A stretch of 64,000 nt of DNA, from NCBI RefSeq assembly GCF_021531255.1, contig NZ_JAFBIO010000003.1, forward strand, positions 1-64,000, given 5' to 3'. The stretch comes from Allofournierella massiliensis (GTDB lineage: Bacteria; Bacillota; Clostridia; Oscillospirales; Ruminococcaceae). Both the position numbers and the translations under genes were made by a program. Numbering within the stretch: the first letter of the stretch is position 1; the number at the start of each line of letters is the position of its first letter. This document shows positions 32,567 to 41,919 of the stretch, piece by piece. The notes below the pieces were generated by a model that had not been told where the DNA came from, did no database searches, and was given only the letters and a program-made list of their open reading frames with translations.

Positions 32567-34132
32567 TCAGAAATTCGCGTAGGCAAAGCTGGCGCCGCCG
32601 CCGAAGCCGCCGTTCTGGATGATAAGCCCGGCCAGGATGCCCAGCACCAGCCCGTAATAGATCAGCCAGCGCACCGGCCCTTTCTGGCCGGCCAGCACTA
32701 CCTCGGCGGGCTTGTCTTTATAATGGAAAAACCGCTGATGGTCCAGATACCCCACCAGGACAAAGCCGAAGGCCGCAAAGGCCAGCCAGGCGGCCGCCAT
32801 CATGGGGTCATCGTAAAAGCCGGCATACAGGGCCTGGATCAGCTGGCTGCCGAAAAGCCGGGGCGACCAGTTCCGGCACATCCCGGCCAGGTAGGCAAAC
32901 CCTTCCCCCAAGGCGGAGGTGTCCGGCCCGGAGCCCACCCGGAAAAAGACCATGCTGAAACTCCACAGAACAAAAACGCCCAGGCGTTTGGCCCAGAGCA
33001 CCCGGGGCTTGACCCCCTTTTTCCGGGGCTTACCCAGTTTCTGGTGGCAGATCTCTTCCCCCACCCGGTACAGGGCCTGGAGCAGACCCCACACCACAAA
33101 GGGCAGAGTGTTGCCGTGCCAGAAGCCGGAGAGGAAAAAGACCACAAATACGCAGAAGGTGGCGGGCAGGCGCTCGTATTTTTTGCCGATCAGGGGCAGG
33201 CGGGAGGCATCCGCCCAGACCAGGGGCATGAACAGGTAATCCTGCAGCCAGCTGGAAAGGGAGATGTGCCAGCGGTTCCAGAAGCCGGAAAAGTTGGTGG
33301 AAAAGAAGGGGGTCTTGAAGTTTTCCGGCAGCTCGATGCCCAAAAGCAGGGCCGAGGCCCGGGCCATCTCGGAATAACCGCAGAAATCAAAATAGAGCTG
33401 GAAGGTGTAAAGCACCAGGGCCAGGGTGAGCACGCCGCCCCCGTACCCAGCCATATTCCCGAACACCTCGTTGACAAAAAGGCCCAGCAGGTCGGCCAGG
33501 GCTGCCTTTTTAAAGAGGCCCAGGGCAAACAGCCGCAGGGCGTCCACCGTGCGCTGGGCTTCAAACCGATGCTCCTGCTTCAGCTGGGGCAGGACCTTGC
33601 CCGCCCGGCAGATGGGGCCCGAGGTGACGGTAGCAAAGAAGAAGAGAAAAACACCCAGCCGGGCCGGGCTTTCCTCGGCCGTTACATCCCCCCGGCCCAC
33701 GTCCACCAGATAGCCGATGGCCGCAAAGGTGAAAAAGCTGATGCCCAGAGGGAAGGGCAGCTTCTGCAGGAGGCCGGGCCCGAACAGGGCGGGCAGGAAG
33801 GAGAGGTTATAATATTTGAAAAGGGCCAGCATGACCAGCAGCCCCACCACGCCCCGGCGCACCAGCCGCCGCCGGCGGGCTTCCTCGGCCCGGGAAATGG
33901 CCAGGCCCAGCCGCCACAGCCCCAGCAGGACCGCCGCCGCCAGCAAAAGGGGCAGGAAATGATAGAAGACTCCGGCCAGGGGGCTCAGATGATTCCCCGA
34001 GGGCAGGGCCTGCCAGTAGAAAAAGAGGCTGGCTGCCAGCAAAATGGGCGTTTGGAACCGGGCAGGGGCCAGCAGATACACCAGGGCCACCAGCGGCAGA
34101 AAGCCGAAATAACCAAAACTCTGCAGGCTCAT
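32567..34132 (-). CDS. MBOAT-family O-acyltransferase (AlgI/DltB-like)
   Basis: 521 residues, about 11 to 12 membrane helices. MBOAT landmarks are LGISFFTFAAIGYLVDV, TVTSGPICRAGKVLPQL, YFDFCGYSEMARASALLLG, FWNRWHISLSSWLQDYLFMPLV and the catalytic histidine in FFLSGFWHG. It would move acetyl or another acyl from a cytoplasmic donor to the outside for polysaccharide acylation. It is the first gene of the leftward operon, 81 bases from its promoter at 34213-34241. Confidence 0.92.
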   Translation of the reverse strand: MSLQSFGYFGFLPLVALVYLLAPARFQTPILLAASLFFYWQALPSGNHLSPLAGVFYHFLPLLLAAAVLLGLWRLGLAISRAEEARRRRLVRRGVVGLLVMLALFKYYNLSFLPALFGPGLLQKLPFPLGISFFTFAAIGYLVDVGRGDVTAEESPARLGVFLFFFATVTSGPICRAGKVLPQLKQEHRFEAQRTVDALRLFALGLFKKAALADLLGLFVNEVFGNMAGYGGGVLTLALVLYTFQLYFDFCGYSEMARASALLLGIELPENFKTPFFSTNFSGFWNRWHISLSSWLQDYLFMPLVWADASRLPLIGKKYERLPATFCVFVVFFLSGFWHGNTLPFVVWGLLQALYRVGEEICHQKLGKPRKKGVKPRVLWAKRLGVFVLWSFSMVFFRVGSGPDTSALGEGFAYLAGMCRNWSPRLFGSQLIQALYAGFYDDPMMAAAWLAFAAFGFVLVGYLDHQRFFHYKDKPAEVVLAGQKGPVRWLIYYGLVLGILAGLIIQNGGFGGGASFAYANF

Positions 34133-34212
34133 GGGGCACCCTCCTCTCCCTTGGCGAAACCGCCTGTTTTGTGCTTCTGAATGCCAAAAACGGCATGTTG
34201 ACTCAATCTACA

Positions 34213-34241
34213 ATTATAACGGGAAACAGGGGGGCTGTAAA
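34213..34241 (-). promoter_or_regulatory. Promoter of the leftward glycan operon
   Basis: Reading leftward: TTTACA, 17-bp spacer, TATAAT (34218-34213). It serves the MBOAT gene at 34132. Confidence 0.8.
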
Positions 34242-34340
34242 GGCGGCAAAAGGGCCGAAAAGTGGGGGACAGGCCGGCAAAAATAGGCCTAAAATCCCCA
34301 AAAAAGGGCGTCGGGCAGCACCCCGGCAGGGGCCCCTTGG

Positions 34341-34369
34341 TTGAAATCCGGCCCTGATTATAGTATACT
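34341..34369 (+). promoter_or_regulatory. Promoter of the rightward glycan operon
   Basis: TTGAAA at 34341-34346, exactly 17 bp, TATACT at 34364-34369, followed by a 48-base leader to legB. The two divergent promoters lie 100 bases apart. Between them is a GC-rich stretch with a CCCCGGCAGGGG near-palindrome. Confidence 0.82.
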
Positions 34370-34417
34370 AAACAATAATTATCGGGCCATGGGCCCGGCG
34401 GGAAGGATGGACCAAAT

Positions 34418-35401
34418 ATGGCCAATACTGTACTGGTTACCGGCGCCGACGGTTTTATCGGCAGCCACCTCACCGAAGAACTGGTGAAAAAAGGCGAGAA
34501 GGTCAAGGCTTTCTGTTATTATAATTCTTTTGGCACCTGGGGCTGGATCGATACCCTGCCCAAGGAGATCAAGAACGAGATCGAAGTGTTCATGGGGGAT
34601 ATCCGGGACCCCAACGGGGTGCGCACCGCCATGAAGGGGATGGATGTGGTCTACCACCTGGCGGCCCTCATCGCCATTCCCTTCAGCTACCACAGCCCCG
34701 ACAGCTATGTGGATACCAACATCAAGGGCACCCTGAATGTGCTGAACGCCGCCCGGGACCTGGAGGTAAAGCGGCTGCTGGTCACCTCCACCAGCGAGGT
34801 GTACGGCACGGCCCAGTATGTGCCCATCGATGAAAAGCATCCCTTCCAGGGCCAGAGCCCCTATTCGGCCACCAAGATCGGGGCCGACCGGCTGGCTGAA
34901 AGCTTCTGGCGCAGCTTCAACCTGCCGGTCACCATTGTGCGGCCCTTCAACACCTACGGCCCCCGGCAGAGCGGCCGGGCCGTCATCCCCACCATCATTA
35001 CCCAGCTGCTGGCCGGCCAGACCGAGATCAAGCTGGGCAGCCTGACCCCCACCCGGGACTTCAACTATGTGAAGGACACCGCCGCGGGCTTCATGGCCAT
35101 TGCCGACTGCCCCGAGGCCATCGGGCAGGAGCTGAACATCGCCACCGGGGTGGAGCATTCCATCGGGGACCTGGCCAAGGAGCTGATCGCCCAGATCAAC
35201 CCCGAGGCCCGGATCGTCTGCGATGAGGAGCGGCTGCGCCCCGAAAAGAGCGAGGTGAACCGGCTGCTGGGCGATTCCACCAAGCTGCGCCAGCTCACCG
35301 GCTGGGCGCCCAAGTATACCTTTGCCCAGGGCCTGGCCGAGACCATCGCCTTCCTGCGGGATAACCTGAACAAGTACAAGCCCGATACCTATCTGCTGTA
35401 A
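34418..35401 (+). CDS. legB: LegB-type NDP-N-acetylglucosamine 4,6-dehydratase
   Basis: 327 residues, ATG at 34418. Extended SDR: NAD-binding GADGFIGSH at residues 9-17, STSEVYG, and the catalytic YSATK (about residues 149-153) with the Thr/Ser partner before it. LegB converts GDP-GlcNAc to its 4-keto-6-deoxy form, the first committed step to legionaminic acid. The VRPFNTYGPRQSGRAVIPTIITQLL segment and C-terminal RPEKSEVNRLLGD are typical of LegB-like enzymes. It leads the rightward operon. The rest of the pathway lies at 43-50 kb, separated by five membrane-protein genes and one small ORF. Confidence 0.87.
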   Translation: MANTVLVTGADGFIGSHLTEELVKKGEKVKAFCYYNSFGTWGWIDTLPKEIKNEIEVFMGDIRDPNGVRTAMKGMDVVYHLAALIAIPFSYHSPDSYVDTNIKGTLNVLNAARDLEVKRLLVTSTSEVYGTAQYVPIDEKHPFQGQSPYSATKIGADRLAESFWRSFNLPVTIVRPFNTYGPRQSGRAVIPTIITQLLAGQTEIKLGSLTPTRDFNYVKDTAAGFMAIADCPEAIGQELNIATGVEHSIGDLAKELIAQINPEARIVCDEERLRPEKSEVNRLLGDSTKLRQLTGWAPKYTFAQGLAETIAFLRDNLNKYKPDTYLL

Positions 35402-35479
35402 ACCCTGAATTTCGATGCCTTGCCCGGCCGGCCCCTTTGCGCCCAGCCGGGCAGCGTCCGTTTATACTCGAGGTCTTTT

Positions 35480-37144
35480 ATGGAACATACCCCTGCGCTG
35501 ACGCCCAAAAAACGGCCCGCTCCGGGCCTTTTCTGGCTGGCGGGGGCGGCGGCTGCCGTCCTGGCCAGCGGGGTGCTGGTCTATGCCTGGCGGGTCTTTT
35601 ATTCCCTGGATGCCCGGGGCTGGCCCGCCCTGCCCCTCTTCTGCGCCGGGGCCGTCCTGGCCCTGGCCTTAGTAGGGGCCGCCTGGCTCATCAGCCGGCT
35701 GGGCAGCCTGCCGGCCCGGGCCGCCGGCTGCATCCTGGCGGCGGGGGTGCTTTTCTGCTTTGCCAACCCGCCCATGCAGGCGCCGGACGAATACAACCAC
35801 TACCTGCGCAGCTATTCCATCAGCCAGGGGCACCTGGATTTTGACGCCGACCGGCAGTACCCCGAAGACGTCTGCCGGCTGTACCAGGCCTTCCCCGGGG
35901 CCTGGGTATCCGCCCATACCAGCCAGGGCCTTACCCAGGACGGGGGGGGCAACACGGTGGCCTATTCCACTGAGGGGTACGCCCTCAAGCAGCGGGGAGA
36001 GGACGGCCCGGTGGAGTCGGTGCTGGACAGCTTCCGGGAATATCTGGCAGCCGAAGAAGAACCGGAGGCGGTGGGGGAGCCCATCCTGTTCATGGTGCTG
36101 CCCTTCCTGCCCCAGGCGCTGGGGATGTTCCTGGCCCGGCTGCTGGGCTTTGGGGCCCTGGGCTGCCTTTACGGCGGGCGGCTGGTGAACCTGTGTGTCT
36201 ACGCCTTTTTGTGCTATAAGGCCCTGGGCTTTTGCCGGCGGGGGCGGGGCGTGCTGCTGGCCCTCACCCTCAATCCCCTGAGCCTTTATATGGCGGCCTC
36301 CCTCAGCTATGACGCCCATCTGCTGGGCTGCTATTACCTCTGCGCCAGCTTTTTGGGCAAGGAGGAGTTCACCCGGCGGGATGCCGCCTGGTTTATGGGG
36401 GCCTTCCTTCTGATGAATGTGGCCAAGCCCTATATCAACCTGCTCTGGCTGCTGCTCATCTTCTTTTTGCCGGGTTCTTCCCTGCGCCGGCGGCAGTTCT
36501 GGCTGCGGCGGGGCGGCTTTGCCCTGGCAGGGCTGGTATTGGCCCTGGTTGTCACCTGGTTTACCAGCTGGTACGGGGTGGCCATGCGGCAGAATTACGG
36601 GGAGATCGGCCGGATGCTGGGCGAGGATGTGCAGCAGCTGCCCCAGCTGCTCTTTGTGCTGAAAAATCCCCTGCGGTATCTGGCCGTATTCCTGGGAACC
36701 TTGTACGAAAACAACTTCTTCCTGGGCCAGCTGGGCCTGTTCGGGGCGCTGGATCTGCCGGTGGATTTCCTCAACCTGGCAAGCCCCCTGGTGCTGGCCC
36801 TGGCCGCGGCCCTTTGCTGCGGGCAGGGGCTGGGCAAACGCCAGGGCATCGGGGCCCTGCTGTTCGCCCTTCTCTACCTGGCCGGGGCGGCCACCGCCAT
36901 GTATATCACCTATACGCCGGTGGGCATGGTGCGGGTCATCGGGCTGCAGGCCCGGTATTTCCTGCCGGTCTTCCTGATGCTGTTCTGGCTGCTTTCGGCC
37001 CTGCTGGGCCGGGCCCTGGCCCCGGCGGCGGGGGAGCAAAGGCGGGAAAATATCTGCCTTGTCCTCTGCGGCTGCTTTGGGGCGGTGGGTGCCATCCTGC
37101 TGTTCCAGCACTACTTTGTGGGGCCGGTCTATCTGATCCCATGA
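35480..37144 (+). CDS. DUF2142-type polytopic membrane protein (GT-C-like)
   Basis: 554 residues from ATG 35480; an earlier ATG at 35420 has no ribosome site and adds a poorly conserved stretch. It has ten or more membrane helices. After the second or third helix the loop FCFANPPMQAPDEYNHYLRSYSISQG carries the acidic DE of DUF2142 and GT-C glycosyltransferases, which use polyprenyl-phosphate sugars outside the membrane. Length fits the family. It follows legB by 78 bases. It probably adds a sugar to the surface glycan; donor and acceptor are unknown. Confidence 0.75.
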   Translation: MEHTPALTPKKRPAPGLFWLAGAAAAVLASGVLVYAWRVFYSLDARGWPALPLFCAGAVLALALVGAAWLISRLGSLPARAAGCILAAGVLFCFANPPMQAPDEYNHYLRSYSISQGHLDFDADRQYPEDVCRLYQAFPGAWVSAHTSQGLTQDGGGNTVAYSTEGYALKQRGEDGPVESVLDSFREYLAAEEEPEAVGEPILFMVLPFLPQALGMFLARLLGFGALGCLYGGRLVNLCVYAFLCYKALGFCRRGRGVLLALTLNPLSLYMAASLSYDAHLLGCYYLCASFLGKEEFTRRDAAWFMGAFLLMNVAKPYINLLWLLLIFFLPGSSLRRRQFWLRRGGFALAGLVLALVVTWFTSWYGVAMRQNYGEIGRMLGEDVQQLPQLLFVLKNPLRYLAVFLGTLYENNFFLGQLGLFGALDLPVDFLNLASPLVLALAAALCCGQGLGKRQGIGALLFALLYLAGAATAMYITYTPVGMVRVIGLQARYFLPVFLMLFWLLSALLGRALAPAAGEQRRENICLVLCGCFGAVGAILLFQHYFVGPVYLIP

Positions 37145-37190
37145 CCGGGCCAAAAAACAAAAAATCAATGGAAAAAGGAGGCGGGATGCC

Positions 37191-39254
37191 ATGAACTGGG
37201 GGGACGGATTGCTGGCCCTTTTGGGCATCTGCGCCTTTTCCCTTTTATGGGCCAGAAAATGGGAGCTGAACGCCGCCCTGCTGCCCCTGCCGGTATTGGG
37301 GGCCTCGGTGGTCTGGCTCTGGCTTTTCGGCATGGCCGATCAGCTGGCCCTGGGCGGCTGGCTCTGGTTTGCCGGGGCGGCGGCGGCCCTCTGCCTGCTG
37401 CTGGTGGGCGGCCATAAGGGCCAAAGCCTGCCGGCCCGCCTCAAAGCGGGCGGGCTGGACGCCCTGCACCGGGCGGCAGTGCCGGGATTTGTCTTTTTTG
37501 TGGGGGCGGCCCTCTTTTTCTGGATCCTGTTTGCCCTCACCCAGCCCATGTTCATCCGGTGGGATGAATTTACCTTCTGGGGCACCGCCTGCAAGATGAC
37601 TAAGGAGGCAAACCAGCTCCACGCGGTAGCGCCGGGCAACCTGTCGGCCCGGGCCTACCTGCCCGGCATGATGCTGGTGAGCTACCTGTTCCAGTTCCTG
37701 GGGGCGGGCTTTGCCGAGTGGAAGACCCTGGCCGCTTACGATATTCTGGCCGCGGCGGTGTTTGCCGCCTTTGCCGCCCAGGAGAAAAAACGCTGGCCCT
37801 TTGCGGTGCTTACCTTGGCAGGGGCGGTGCTGCTGCCCTATCTCTTCACCCCGGCAGGGGATGAAACCGTCTCCACCATCCATCTCACCGCCATGGGGGA
37901 TCTTTCCCTGGGGCTGGTGTTCGGCGGGGTGCTCTGCCTGTATTTCCGCCTGCCCCGCTCTCCCAAAAACCTCACCCTGGTGGGCCTGAGCCTTTTGCTG
38001 CTCACCCTCATCAAGGATATGGGAATGGCCTACGCCCTGATTGCGGCGGCCCTTATCGCCCTGGATATTCTGATTTACCCCCGGCTCTGCCTGCCCAGCC
38101 TGGGCAGGGCTGCCGCGGCGGGTATCGGCCTGGGGGTGCCGGTGGCGGCGGCCTATCTGGGCTGGAGCCGGTATGTACTGGCGGCGGCGGATATAGAAAA
38201 GAACGTGGTGGGCAACAGCGAAAAGAGCTATGGCTACGGCTATATGTTCACCGATGGGCTCAAGCAGTTTTTGGGCAGGGGCAGCGAGGAGAACGCCGAA
38301 AAATTCAATACAGTGCTGGGGCTGATGAAAAACGCCCTGGTACACACCCCTCTTTCCCTGGCCGGTTCGGCCCTGGCTGTACTGGCGGCCCTGGCAGCGG
38401 TGCTGGGGCTGTGCCTGGTGATGGCCCCGGCGGGGCAGCGGCGCAGGCCGGCCCTGTTCGGGCTGGCGGGCCTGGGGGCTTTCGGGGCTTTCGTGCTCTT
38501 CCACCTGCTGCTCTATGTTTACAGTTTTTCGGACCGGGAGGCCCTTATCCTCAAGGATTATGAGCGCTATATCGGCACTTATCTGATGGGCTGGATGATG
38601 GCAAGCCTGGGCCTGCTGGGCCTGTTGGCCCCGGAGGGCCGCTGGCCCCGCCTGGGGCAGGGGGCGGGCATCCTCTGCAGCGGGGCCATGGCGCTGGTGT
38701 TCTGCCTGAAAGGGGTGCCCAGCGCCGGGTTCTGGAATTATCCCCATGAAAATTACGCGGTGCGCCAGGAGGTGGCCTACCGGGCCTCCCTGGTGAACCC
38801 GGAGCTGGATTGGGATGACGAGGTGCTTCTTATCAGCCAGGGGGATGACGCCACCCGCTGGTACTACTACAGCTACGAACTGAACGCCCAGCTGGCCCAC
38901 GGTTTCGGGGGCTTCGGCTATGCGGAGGAGGACGACTGGGCCTGGGAGACCACCTTCATGACCCTGGTGAGCCCCTATCAGGACGAATACAACAAGGAGT
39001 TTTACGCCTACCAGTCGGAATACCAGTATACCGCCGAGTGCAGCCGGGATGACCTGGTGGCCTTTTTGCGGGATACCGGCTATGGGTATATCCTGCTGGA
39101 CCAGAGCGACAAATACGTTTACTATGAATTCGGGCCCCTTTTCACCGAGAAGGTGCCCATCGACCGGGCCGACGCCGCCTACCTGTACAAGGTGGTGGAT
39201 GACGGCGTGGAGATGCGTTTTGAACCGGTGGGGGAGGTGCGCTATGTCTCTTAA
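37191..39254 (+). CDS. Large GT-C-like membrane protein, copy A of a duplicated module
   Basis: 687 residues, ATG at 37191 after AAAGGAGGCGG. Eleven or more membrane helices fill the first 480 residues. The first large loop holds PMFIRWDEFTFWGTACKMTK, with an acidic DE typical of GT-C enzymes. A soluble C-terminal domain of about 170 residues starts at DDEVLLISQGDDATRWYYYSYELN and ends LLDQSDKYVYYEFGPLF. The gene at 39886 has the same plan and matching motifs (DFDEFSFWGTAAKLTK; SQGEDGKTWFEYSYDF). A transfer reaction outside the membrane is inferred. It overlaps the next gene by 11 bases. Confidence 0.75.
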   Translation: MNWGDGLLALLGICAFSLLWARKWELNAALLPLPVLGASVVWLWLFGMADQLALGGWLWFAGAAAALCLLLVGGHKGQSLPARLKAGGLDALHRAAVPGFVFFVGAALFFWILFALTQPMFIRWDEFTFWGTACKMTKEANQLHAVAPGNLSARAYLPGMMLVSYLFQFLGAGFAEWKTLAAYDILAAAVFAAFAAQEKKRWPFAVLTLAGAVLLPYLFTPAGDETVSTIHLTAMGDLSLGLVFGGVLCLYFRLPRSPKNLTLVGLSLLLLTLIKDMGMAYALIAAALIALDILIYPRLCLPSLGRAAAAGIGLGVPVAAAYLGWSRYVLAAADIEKNVVGNSEKSYGYGYMFTDGLKQFLGRGSEENAEKFNTVLGLMKNALVHTPLSLAGSALAVLAALAAVLGLCLVMAPAGQRRRPALFGLAGLGAFGAFVLFHLLLYVYSFSDREALILKDYERYIGTYLMGWMMASLGLLGLLAPEGRWPRLGQGAGILCSGAMALVFCLKGVPSAGFWNYPHENYAVRQEVAYRASLVNPELDWDDEVLLISQGDDATRWYYYSYELNAQLAHGFGGFGYAEEDDWAWETTFMTLVSPYQDEYNKEFYAYQSEYQYTAECSRDDLVAFLRDTGYGYILLDQSDKYVYYEFGPLFTEKVPIDRADAAYLYKVVDDGVEMRFEPVGEVRYVS

Positions 39255-39855
39255 GACCGGCCGTCTGCTGGCCCTGTGTTATGCCGCCGCCCTGGCTCTC
39301 TGGCTGCTGGTGGTGGGGGCGGGGGCTGTTCAGACCGCCTATTACCGCCATACCGGCTTGGGGGCGACCGAGAGCCTTGGCTTGGAAGATTTCACCCTCA
39401 CCAGCATCAAGGACTATGAAAACGAGGATGACCCGGAGGGTGCCTGGTTTGTTTCCACCGATTCCGACCCCCAGATGATCTGGGAGGGAAAGGCCTACCT
39501 GAATCGGGTGGTGCTGAAGATCCGCCACGAAAAACCGGGCAACGGAGTGGAGCTGTACTACCGGCTGGGAGGGCAGGAACAGTTCAGCGAAAAACAGGTG
39601 GTCTATGCCAAGCAGACCCCGGAAGGCTGGTACAGCTTTGATCTGCGGGGCAAAAAGGTCAGCGGCCTGCGCCTGGACCCGGACAGCCTGGGCGGCGTAC
39701 CCACCCGGTTTGAGGGTGTGGAACTGAACGCCCCCTGGCCCTGGTGGAAGCGCTTGATCCCCACTGGTGCCGAGGCACTGCTGCTGGTGGGGCTGCCCCT
39801 GGGGGTGGCGGCCCTTCTGCGGCAGATCGCCCAGTGGCAGGGCAAGGAACTGTAA
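39244..39855 (+). CDS. Bitopic membrane protein with beta-rich domain, copy A of the module
   Basis: 203 residues from ATG 39244, overlapping the GT-C gene; longer upstream frames are shadows. One N-terminal membrane helix and one C-terminal helix (EALLLVGLPLGVAALL) flank an outside domain of about 130 residues. Its landmarks are FTLTSIKDYENEDDPEGAWFVSTDSDPQMIW, VVLKIRHEKPGNGVELYYR, and VSGLRLDPDSLGG, a beta-sandwich-like pattern similar to carbohydrate-binding discoidin domains. The gene at 41916 has the same plan. The pairing suggests an accessory subunit for the GT-C protein. Confidence 0.65.
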   Translation: MSLKTGRLLALCYAAALALWLLVVGAGAVQTAYYRHTGLGATESLGLEDFTLTSIKDYENEDDPEGAWFVSTDSDPQMIWEGKAYLNRVVLKIRHEKPGNGVELYYRLGGQEQFSEKQVVYAKQTPEGWYSFDLRGKKVSGLRLDPDSLGGVPTRFEGVELNAPWPWWKRLIPTGAEALLLVGLPLGVAALLRQIAQWQGKEL

Positions 39856-39885
39856 GCCCAACTCACAGCGAAAGGAACACCATCC

Positions 39886-41919
39886 ATGCAGTTTTTTGAC
39901 GTGATTCTCAGTCTGGCGGCCCTGTTCGGGCTGGGGGCTTTCCTTACCCTGCGCTGCCGGCTGCCGGGGGCACTGGCACCGCTGGCAGGCCTTAGCCTGG
40001 TGAGCCTCTGGTTTACCCTGGCGGGCATGGCCGGGCTGCTGCGGCCGGCCGGCTGGCTGGCTCTGGCCCTGGGTTTTGGGCTGTGGATCTGGGCCTTTTG
40101 GCCCCGGCGGGGGCAAAAGCTCTCTGCCCGGCAGGCGCTGGGGCAGATCTTCACCCCCGGCGCGGCTCTTTTCTGGGGGCTTACTCTGGCTTTTCTGGTC
40201 TACTTTGCCATCCGTCAGCCCCTTTTCAGCGATTTTGACGAATTTTCCTTCTGGGGCACCGCGGCCAAGCTCACCAAGGTGAACGACACCCTGTACACCG
40301 AGTGCGAGGTGGGCTGGGCCTGGCAGGCCACCCAGAACCCGGGGCTCATCACCCTGAGCTATTTCCTCCAGTTCCTGGGTAGTTTCGCCCCCTGGAAGGT
40401 CTACCTGGCCTATGATGCCCTCCTGTTTGCCTGCTTTGGGGCGGTGCTGGGGGCCACCGGCTGGAAAAAATACGAAAACGCGGTGGCTCTGGGCCTCATC
40501 TGCTGGTGCGTGCCCTGGTTCTTCACCACCTACTGCCGCACCATCTACCTGAGCGGCGTATATATGACCAGTTACGGGGATATCCCCGCCGGCGTGGTGC
40601 TGGGGGGCGCCGTGGCCTTCTGGCTCTGCCTGCGCCAGGCGGAAAAGGCCCCTTTCTGGACCCTGCTGCCTGTGCTGGCCCTTACCGGCAACATCAAGAG
40701 CAATACCTTTGTATTGAGCCTGGTGGCGGCAGGTCTGGTGGCCGCTGATTGCTTCTTCTTCCCCAAAGGCCCCTTAAAAAAAGGGCTCTTGCGGCGGGTG
40801 GGTGGCTGCGCCGCCTGCTTTGCGGCCCCTCTGGCCCTGTACCTGGGCTGGAGCCGGTACATTGCCGGCCTGGTGGCGGCCAATGCCGGCGCCGGGGGCA
40901 TGGGCGAAACCAGCGAGAATGTGGTGACGGTGGCCATCAGCGGCATCCGCATTCTGCTGGGGCTGCCGGTGGGGGATTACTACACCCAGCGGCTGGACCG
41001 GCTGGAACAGGCTGGCCGGGATATGACCACCGCCTTCTGGAGCATGGAGACCGGCAACCTTACCGCCATTGGCTGCGGAGCCATTGTGGTGGCCTTTATC
41101 TGGATCACCTTCCTGGCTGCCTTTGTGGTGGCGGGGGAGAAAAGGCTGCGGCTGCGCACCGGCCTGGCGGCCCTGCTCTCCACCGGGGGATTTGTGGCCT
41201 ACAACTTTATGCTGGTGCTGAGCTATGCCTTTATCTTCAAGGAATTCCAGTGTGAAGCCCTGGAAGACTACAACCGCTATATCTATACCTACTACATTGC
41301 CTGGTTCCTCATTGCTCTGGCCTTTTTGAGCCTGGCGCTGCAGAAATCCCGTCTGCCTCTTCTGGGGGGCGCGGGGGCTCTGGCCCTGGCCCTGGTCATG
41401 ATGCTGCGGGTAAACCAGCTGGTGCTGCCCCAGTTCAGCGTGCTGGGCTTTTCGGACGCTTCCTTTGCCGACCAGCGGATCAGCCAGGCCCGGGCTGACG
41501 CCGTGGCCGAGGCGGTGGAACCGGACAGCCGGATCTTCCTGGTGAGCCAGGGGGAGGACGGCAAGACCTGGTTTGAGTACAGCTATGATTTTCTGCCCCT
41601 GATCGTGGATTACAGCGGTGATCTGACCCGGGGCGGGGGCGGCGGCACCTTCGGGCTGCCCGAACTGCGCCCCGAGGAGAACGAAAACTACAACGGCTGG
41701 CTGTACTACCACCCCTACACCGCCCAGGAATGGGCAGATACGGTGCGTTCCAGCGGCTGCAGCTATATCTTTATCGATGAGCTGGACGAGATCTTCATCG
41801 AGAGCTATGCCGACCTCTTCAGCGACGGGCTCCAGGCAGCCCGTTCCGGTTCCACCCTGCTGTACCGGGTGACCGAGAGCGGCCCCTTTACCCCGGTGGA
41901 GATGGAGGTACCCCAATGA
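39886..41919 (+). CDS. Large GT-C-like membrane protein, copy B of the duplicated module
   Basis: 677 residues, ATG at 39886 after GAAAGGAAC. The layout matches copy A: many membrane helices, a first loop with PLFSDFDEFSFWGTAAKLTKVND, the LYLGWSRY segment also seen in copy A (YLGWSRYVLAA), EALEDYNRYIYTYYIAW (cf. LKDYERYIGTYLMGW in A), and a soluble end with LVSQGEDGKTWFEYSYDF and YIFIDELDEIFIESYADLF. Divergence is large enough that the duplication is old and functions may differ. Its stop overlaps the next start by 4 bases. Confidence 0.75.
   Translation: MQFFDVILSLAALFGLGAFLTLRCRLPGALAPLAGLSLVSLWFTLAGMAGLLRPAGWLALALGFGLWIWAFWPRRGQKLSARQALGQIFTPGAALFWGLTLAFLVYFAIRQPLFSDFDEFSFWGTAAKLTKVNDTLYTECEVGWAWQATQNPGLITLSYFLQFLGSFAPWKVYLAYDALLFACFGAVLGATGWKKYENAVALGLICWCVPWFFTTYCRTIYLSGVYMTSYGDIPAGVVLGGAVAFWLCLRQAEKAPFWTLLPVLALTGNIKSNTFVLSLVAAGLVAADCFFFPKGPLKKGLLRRVGGCAACFAAPLALYLGWSRYIAGLVAANAGAGGMGETSENVVTVAISGIRILLGLPVGDYYTQRLDRLEQAGRDMTTAFWSMETGNLTAIGCGAIVVAFIWITFLAAFVVAGEKRLRLRTGLAALLSTGGFVAYNFMLVLSYAFIFKEFQCEALEDYNRYIYTYYIAWFLIALAFLSLALQKSRLPLLGGAGALALALVMMLRVNQLVLPQFSVLGFSDASFADQRISQARADAVAEAVEPDSRIFLVSQGEDGKTWFEYSYDFLPLIVDYSGDLTRGGGGGTFGLPELRPEENENYNGWLYYHPYTAQEWADTVRSSGCSYIFIDELDEIFIESYADLFSDGLQAARSGSTLLYRVTESGPFTPVEMEVPQ

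Noticed and set aside
32723-34180. A 485-codon forward frame over the MBOAT gene
   Set aside because: Same compositional shadow effect; the MBOAT motifs lie on the other strand.
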